NCBI GenBank assembly: GCA_963204915.1
Contig: CAUJHS010000046.1
Coordinates: 1-56,751, forward strand
Source: Planctomycetota bacterium
Lineage (GTDB): Bacteria > Planctomycetota > Planctomycetia > Pirellulales > Pirellulaceae
Direction of reading: 5' to 3'
DNA: 56,751 nt
The notes beneath the pieces were generated by a model, which was not told the DNA's origin, did no database searches, and was given only the letters and a program-made list of their open reading frames with translations. Positions 52,128 to 56,751 of this stretch are shown in pieces. How positions within the stretch are numbered: position 1 is the first letter of the stretch; each line of letters opens with the position of its first letter. Position numbers and translations under genes: made by a program.

Positions 52128-53204
52128 ATGCAAAATGACCTGCCCCAGCGATGTCAACAATTCCGCGATAGGTCGGCACGTCTGACCACGAATACCAGAT
52201 GGCTGTTAGTGCTGATCCCTCTATTCCTAGTCGCGGCGACGACTGCGGCGGCGGAGCCGATCGAGGTCACAGCCCCGGTTCGGAATCCGCTGGTCCTGCT
52301 CGGACACGATGATTGGGTCACTGGCGTTGCCTTTAGCCCCGATGGAACACGCGTGGCGTCGTCCAGCCGCGACAAGACCGCACGGCTGTGGGACTCGGTC
52401 AGTGGGCAAGAGCTGCAGACGCTGAAGAGTCAGGGCCGCCAGCTCAAGGACGGGCACGAAAGCTACGTTCAGGCAGTGGCCTTCAGCCGCGACGGCAACT
52501 TCCTGGCCACGGCGGGAGCGGACAAGGCGATTTACTACTGGAGCGCTTCATCGGGCCGTTGTCTCGCGTGCTTGGGCCAGAACAAAGGCCCCGTGCTCAG
52601 CGTGACATATAGCGCCGATGGCCGGTGGCTGGCGTCGGCCGGCGCCGACTCGGTGAAGGTCTGGGATACGGATCCCGAAAGGCATAACGGTGCGTACATT
52701 TTGTCGCTCGGCGGTCCCGACGCCTTATGTGTGTCCTTCAATCCCGATGGCACGCGGTTGGCGTCGGGGGGACGCGACAAGATCGTCCGCGTCTGGGATG
52801 CCTTCAGCGGCGAAGAACTGCTTGCGATGCCAGCCTCCGACCAGATCCTCTCCATCGCCTTCAGCCCGGACGGCAGTAAATTGGCGACGACCAGCACGGA
52901 CGGCGTGAGTGTGTGGGATGCATTGACGGGGAATCTTCTCTTCAAGGCTAAAGAGACTCGTGGGGCCGGTGCTGTGGCCTTCCATCCCAATGGTTCGGTT
53001 CTCGCTGTAGTGGTCGGAGACAACCTGATCAAGTTGTGCGATTCGATTTCGGGCAAAGAACTCTCCACCCTCAAGGGACACCGCAACCACATCAGCGCTA
53101 TCGCTTTCAGCCCGGACGGGAATCGATTGGCTTCGGCGAGCCGGGACCGGACCGTCAGGATCTGGACTTTGTCGCCACGAAGCCGCGAACGGAAAGGGCT
53201 CTGA
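52128..53204 (+). CDS. WD40 repeat protein with N-terminal signal/anchor
   Basis: A 358-residue protein with a hydrophobic N-terminal segment ([20 protein letters not shown]) followed by about seven WD40 repeats forming one beta-propeller. Representative units are [20 protein letters not shown]...[26 protein letters not shown] and [20 protein letters not shown] ending TVRIWTL. The protein is likely exported or periplasmically anchored and serves as a protein-interaction scaffold, a lineage-typical arrangement in Planctomycetes. AAGGAGAG before ATG 52,128 is a good ribosome site. Decayed helicase sequence begins about 200 bases after its stop. Confidence 0.88.
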   Translation: MQNDLPQRCQQFRDRSARLTTNTRWLLVLIPLFLVAATTAAAEPIEVTAPVRNPLVLLGHDDWVTGVAFSPDGTRVASSSRDKTARLWDSVSGQELQTLKSQGRQLKDGHESYVQAVAFSRDGNFLATAGADKAIYYWSASSGRCLACLGQNKGPVLSVTYSADGRWLASAGADSVKVWDTDPERHNGAYILSLGGPDALCVSFNPDGTRLASGGRDKIVRVWDAFSGEELLAMPASDQILSIAFSPDGSKLATTSTDGVSVWDALTGNLLFKAKETRGAGAVAFHPNGSVLAVVVGDNLIKLCDSISGKELSTLKGHRNHISAIAFSPDGNRLASASRDRTVRIWTLSPRSRERKGL

Positions 53205-53423
53205 GAGGCGAGGGGCGCGACTGAATTCGTGCTGGATGACGACTGGCATTACCAGCGGTGCGATCATTGCGGACCTCGAACAACTCTTTTAGAGCCTCAC
53301 GGGAGGTGAATGACATGCACTGGCGGCGTTCTCCCGTGACGTGGTTGGTGGCCTTCACGCCCACATCGGACTGTCTTCGTTCGGCATCCACTGCCGCACG
53401 GCTACCATTCGTACTGTAACGAA

Positions 53424-54921
53424 TTGTTCGATTACTGGACACACAACGCGGCAAAGTCCATCGCAGAAGAAATTGAGCGTGACAGCAAACATCCGGCGCG
53501 ACCGTGGCTCGATGAACTATTGTTGACTCCCTGGTCGCGCATCCTTGATCCCGCGGAGTATTCGCAGTACCTCGAGTTGCGCGCGTGGCTTGAATACGCG
53601 GTGGGACTCGGGTTCGGGGTCTTCGATCTCGCAATAATTGACGAGGCCCACAAGAGCCGCATGGGCGACAGCGGTCTCTCGCGACTGCTCGCCAACGTCA
53701 TCGTACCATCCGCCGCCGCTCGACGGCTTGCAATGACGGCTACCCCCGTAGAATTGGACGTGAGCCAATGGGACGATATTCTGAGACGCATCGGCTTGGC
53801 AGACGCCGCACTCGATCACGTGCAGCACGCGATCCAGCACTACGCGGATGCTGTTTGGCGGTTACGACATACCTGGCGCAGCAGCCCGGAAGGTACACGG
53901 CGATCGGGAAGCTGGCCCTGACACCAGCGAATGGCCTGCGGTAATTGCCGCACACCAACAGTTGCGCATTGCGCTGCCACTCGAGAAACTCGATGAACGG
54001 CTGCATCTGGGCTATGAGCGAGAGCGTCAGCGTCGCGAACATTTCCGCGAAAGACTCGTCGCGAAGATTGAACAGGGATCGAAGGAAATGAATCCCGGTT
54101 CAAATTTCAAGGCGCTGTTCAGTGCATTCAAACATTCCGTTACGCGAGATGCTGCTGGTGAAGTGGCAGAAGAACGCCTGCTTGTCCTAGTCGCACGGGC
54201 AATCACGGAGTTGCTCGGGAACGCGAGCAACGAACCATCTCCGTCGGAGTATGCGCGAGCGTTCCATGAGTTAATCCTTGCTGTAAGCGACCGGGACGAC
54301 GCCGATGACGACCGTGAAATTGATGACGCTCAAGCCGCCGCGCTTTGGGAGACAATCAGTGAACGCCTAAGTGAAGAATACGACCGGCCGCAAGGCGGAT
54401 TCGCCCGCCTAATGTACGGTGGTACGCGACCGGAGTCACGGCGAATGATTCAACTTGCATTTAACCGGCCTCACAGTTTTCCGCGAGTGCTCGTTGCGCA
54501 GTCGCTCGTTGGTCGCGAAGGATTGAATCTGCACAGGTCGTGTCGGATCGTTGTCTTGCTCCATCCGGAATGGAATCCGGCGGTGGTCGAACAGCAAATT
54601 GGGCGAGTGGACCGGGTTGGCAGCCACTGGTGCAATCAGCTCAAGGATGCAATCGACCACGGCATGAGCCCAGAACAGCTTCCTCGAATCGAGGTGCGTC
54701 CTGTGATTTTCTGCGGTACGTACGATGAACATAACTGGCAGGTTTTGCGGATGCGGTGGGACGATTTGCGGGCTCAGTTGCACGGGATCGTGATTTCGCC
54801 GAGCGTCGCGCTGCATGATGACGAGAGCCGGCGGATCATGGAAGAGATTACCGAGGCCGCGCCGAATTTCTCGCCAACGCAGCTTGAGATGCGCACTATG
54901 GGTGTACCGGTCGGCAAATAA
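53424..54921 (+). pseudogene. Frameshifted, 5'-truncated SNF2/DEAD-like helicase
   Basis: Two overlapping frames carry the parts of one superfamily 2 helicase. The first (to about 53,921) has FDLAIIDEAHKSRMGD (Walker B, DEAH) and RRLAMTATPVELD (motif III). The second (about 53,848-54,921) has VLVAQSLVGREGLNLHRSCR and LLHPEWNPAVVEQQIGRVDRVG (motifs V and VI). The frame changes near 53,900-53,920, since AGPDTSEWPAVIAAHQQLRI continues the protein in the second frame. Motifs I and Ia are missing upstream, where no credible frame exists, so the gene is both truncated and frameshifted. Helicases of this kind often belong to phage-defence or mobile islands, but no partner gene is present here. Confidence 0.7.
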
Positions 54922-55149
54922 CTGCGGTATGCGGCGTATCCCGTTGCGCGACCGGCGGCCTCTTGGCTGAACAATCACTCTGCTCTGTGAACACGAAAAG
55001 AGGCCGCGCCCGCTCGCGATGTGAGCCAAGCCGTAATCGCCCATTCGCCAGCGCGCGAGATGGGGAACGGCCTCGGCTAAGTTGCCGCTGATTCGTCCGC
55101 GAAACTGCAGCCGGCGCAGAAAACTGCACAGCGACACAGCGGCCACTTC

Positions 55150-55296
55150 AGCGGCGGACATTTGCCGATCCCGATTCTTGGCTTGGATTCGGACAACGAC
55201 AGCGCCTTTATGAACGCGACGCTGGTGTCCTACTGTGAGGCGCGTGACATCGAGTTCAGCAGATTCGTCACCGACCATTTTTTCAACCCACGTTAA
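55150..55296 (+). pseudogene. Fragment of a DDE integrase-core transposase
   Basis: A short frame reads LPIPILGLDSDNDSAF followed by TLVSYCEARDIEFSR before a stop. This is the second-aspartate region of integrase-core transposases (usually G.DSDN.SAFIN). Nothing else of the enzyme is recognisable on either side, so it is a scrap of a lost insertion element. Confidence 0.55.
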
Positions 55297-55782
55297 CAAA
55301 CGTTTTTGGGCGCACCTATTTAACGGAGCGATCAACACACCGCGCCGCCTGTTTTTGGGAAATCGGCGGCGAGATGATCTGTCACCCACGAGAATTCCAA
55401 AAACAGCGCGCCAGCGGCCTCACGCTTTCGGGACGTGAGAAAATTTCGTGCGTGTGGGACGCAAGAAGACTTCGTGCGGAGATGTCTTCTAACGCGTTTG
55501 CGCGCCCTCTGCGATTCTCACCTAGTTCCTTGAGACGATGCCTTGGGAATATGCCTCCTTCAGCAATCGCATTAGCGCAGCCATATCTACCAAGGTGGTC
55601 AAGTTGCATTCAGTTTTATGCTTGTGAAACAGGCGTTTGCTACGCAACTCCACTTTTCTGGCGCGTATCAATTAAACCTGTCAGGGGCTGAAGCGTATCC
55701 AGTTCACCGTAGGGGGCGTTCACCTCATCGTTGCGCGCTCGAAGTAACCGCTTAGTAGGAGTAATAGGTAAAAAAAGAGTTG
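55297..55782. other. No gene seen
   Basis: This stretch is less GC-rich than its neighbours and full of stops in all frames. The short open frames have no recognisable product. It is probably eroded mobile-element sequence between the transposase scrap and the terminator at 55,783. Confidence 0.45.
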
Positions 55783-55810
55783 GCAGGTCCGCCCTGCCGG
55801 GCGGACCTGC
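55783..55810 (-). terminator. Strong hairpin terminator for the minus-strand genes at the right edge
   Basis: A perfect 12-base inverted repeat (GCAGGTCCGCCC and its complement) around a four-base loop is followed, in minus-strand direction, by CCAACTC and a run of seven T. It lies about 160 bases past the small membrane-protein gene, in the right place to end that transcript. Confidence 0.65.
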
Positions 55811-55969
55811 TCAGCAACGTTCCTCTTGGGGAGCGGCGGTTTTTTGCGCGAGTGTCGAAAGATATCGGTAGAGAAGATGCGAAGTTCCTGAGGGGGCCAT
55901 TCGCTTCGCCCTCCGCGCCCTTCGAGAGCGCTGGAGGGCGCGCTCGACGGGCGGGGCGGATGACGGGCG

Positions 55970-56170
55970 TTATGGTCGCTTCTCGCGTCGGCGAGCGGTC
56001 AGTCGAATCGCTCCGTCGTAGGCGGCGGTAACGAGCATTAGCACGGCCGAAACGACGAAGGCGAGCCAGCTGTGCGTCGCCAGGGCGATCAAGCCGGCGG
56101 TCACAAACACGCCGTGAACGGCGGCCGAGTTCAATTTGCGTCGGGCAGTCACGAGGGGGCCAGGCTCCAA
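55970..56170 (-). CDS. Small membrane protein, hypothetical
   Basis: A 66-residue protein with two adjacent hydrophobic segments (VHGVFVTAGLIALATHSWLA and FVVSAVLMLVTAAYDGAI) and a basic C-terminus (RLTARRREKRP), consistent with a hairpin membrane protein with cytoplasmic tail. No family is recognised. It follows the conserved hypothetical gene upstream by about 57 bases and precedes a hairpin terminator, so the two may form a short operon. Confidence 0.5.
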   Translation of the reverse strand: MEPGPLVTARRKLNSAAVHGVFVTAGLIALATHSWLAFVVSAVLMLVTAAYDGAIRLTARRREKRP

Positions 56171-56227
56171 AGAAAGGATTGAGGAATCGATGCGATCTTG
56201 CGGGATCAGAACAACGGCGGCGATGCG

Positions 56228-56674
56228 CTAACGCGCCGCGCCGGAAGAGGCGGCTTCCTTGAGAAGGTCGATCAGTTCGCTGGCCTGGCGGATCGACAAC
56301 GCTTCGGGATGCTCCAGGCCGTACCGGCGGGTCAGCTCCGCCGCCAGATCGCGATTCCGTCGGCCTGCGATGGCGCGAAGGGCGCGCACCTGGGCGGCCG
56401 TGGCGTGACGCTCGGCGGACCGCCCGACTCCGTTGGTGCCGATGCGGTCGTGGGCGCCTTGCGCTGCAGCCGCAGCGTTCTGGCTGGCAAGCTGCTCCTG
56501 CACCGCTTCCTGGCAGGCGGCGTAGGCGTCGCGGACCTGCGCCTGAAAACCCGTCCGGTCGTGAAACAACAGCGAAGGATCGGCCTCGAATTCCACATGA
56601 CAGCTCGCGCCCAGCGAGCCGTAGTCGGGCAGACCGACCTTTTTCGACAAACCAAGATTCAACTTTAAGGACAT
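56228..56674 (-). CDS. Conserved hypothetical protein
   Basis: A 148-residue protein. The N-terminus (SLKLNLGLSKKVGLPDYGSL, then GASCHVEFEAD) resembles a beta-strand-rich opening seen in uncharacterised planctomycete and plasmid/phage-associated proteins. The middle is helical (QVRDAYAACQEAVQEQLASQ) and the end carries TAAQVRALRAIAGRRNRDLA and ASELIDLLKEAA, possibly a DNA- or protein-binding helix pair. No catalytic motif is visible. ATG 56,674 is preceded by TAGGAGC on the minus strand, a good ribosome site. Confidence 0.65.
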   Translation of the reverse strand: MSLKLNLGLSKKVGLPDYGSLGASCHVEFEADPSLLFHDRTGFQAQVRDAYAACQEAVQEQLASQNAAAAAQGAHDRIGTNGVGRSAERHATAAQVRALRAIAGRRNRDLAAELTRRYGLEHPEALSIRQASELIDLLKEAASSGAAR

Positions 56675-56751
56675 CGTAAGCTCCTAAGGGACGAAACGTC
56701 GCATGCAAATCTCGCTTCATTCCAGGTTGTATCCATAGCAATCGCGCGGCG

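Noticed and set aside
54436-55389. A 317-residue minus-strand frame over the helicase remnant
   Set aside because: It is antisense to helicase motifs V and VI and to the transposase scrap, with no motif of its own.
55907-55940. A second inverted repeat (CGCCCTCC/GGAGGGCG) near the right-edge terminator
   Set aside because: The loop is 18 bases and no T-run follows on either strand, so it was not called a terminator.
55752-56741. A 329-residue minus-strand frame at the right edge
   Set aside because: It spans the strong hairpin terminator and both better-supported small genes, and its composition is arginine-rich and low in information.

Overview
The window looks like part of a planctomycete chromosome (Pirellulales or a relative). 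The taxonomic signal comes from the right half: a large PVC-type membrane-bound dehydrogenase with a C-terminal CAACH cytochrome, secreted and cytoplasmic Gfo/Idh/MocA oxidoreductases, an ECF-like sigma factor with the HTTRWSVV signature next to a giant membrane serine/threonine kinase, and a WD40 protein with a signal peptide. Codon use is GC-rich throughout.

Positions 1-659 hold a 5'-truncated vanadium-haloperoxidase/PAP2-like gene that ends exactly at the decayed left end of an ISKra4-type insertion sequence. Positions 1,015-31,720 are a hybrid NRPS-PKS biosynthetic cluster. On the minus strand, in transcription order: a VioC-type arginine 3-hydroxylase, a 6,316-residue five-module NRPS that begins with a bare carrier domain, a KS-AT-KR-ACP polyketide synthase, a terminal C-A-PCP NRPS with an N-terminal TubC-type docking domain, and two small paralogous beta-helix-like proteins. 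Between the PKS and the last NRPS lies a plus-strand operon: a VioD-type capreomycidine synthase, an MbtH-like protein and a type II thioesterase. The hydroxylase plus PLP cyclase is the pair that turns arginine into capreomycidine in viomycin/streptothricin-type actinomycete pathways. The line therefore probably builds a capreomycidine-containing, twice N-methylated lipo- or acyl-peptide. Pocket residues read by eye suggest: starter, Val/Ile, an N-methyl cationic residue (best capreomycidine candidate), a Thr-like residue, N-methyl Val/Ile, Thr, a reduced malonate unit, Gly. No releasing thioesterase is visible.

Positions 31,830-33,579 carry a degenerate ADP-ribosylglycohydrolase-like protein and a sulfotransferase, possibly cluster accessories. 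A complete ISKra4-type element (33,821-35,293) follows in the same orientation as the remnant at 659, so the cluster is bracketed by direct IS copies.

Positions 35,357-44,007 look like a carbohydrate/secondary-metabolism region: NAD-dependent epimerase, SDR, CBM9-like protein, VOC protein, two Gfo/Idh/MocA proteins and the PVC heme dehydrogenase. Positions 44,008-45,221 are mostly debris. Positions 45,222-53,204 hold the sigma factor/kinase pair, small secreted and VOC proteins and the WD40 protein. Positions 53,205-55,782 are decayed: a frameshifted SNF2-like helicase, a DDE transposase scrap and non-coding sequence. The right edge has two minus-strand hypothetical genes with a strong hairpin terminator.
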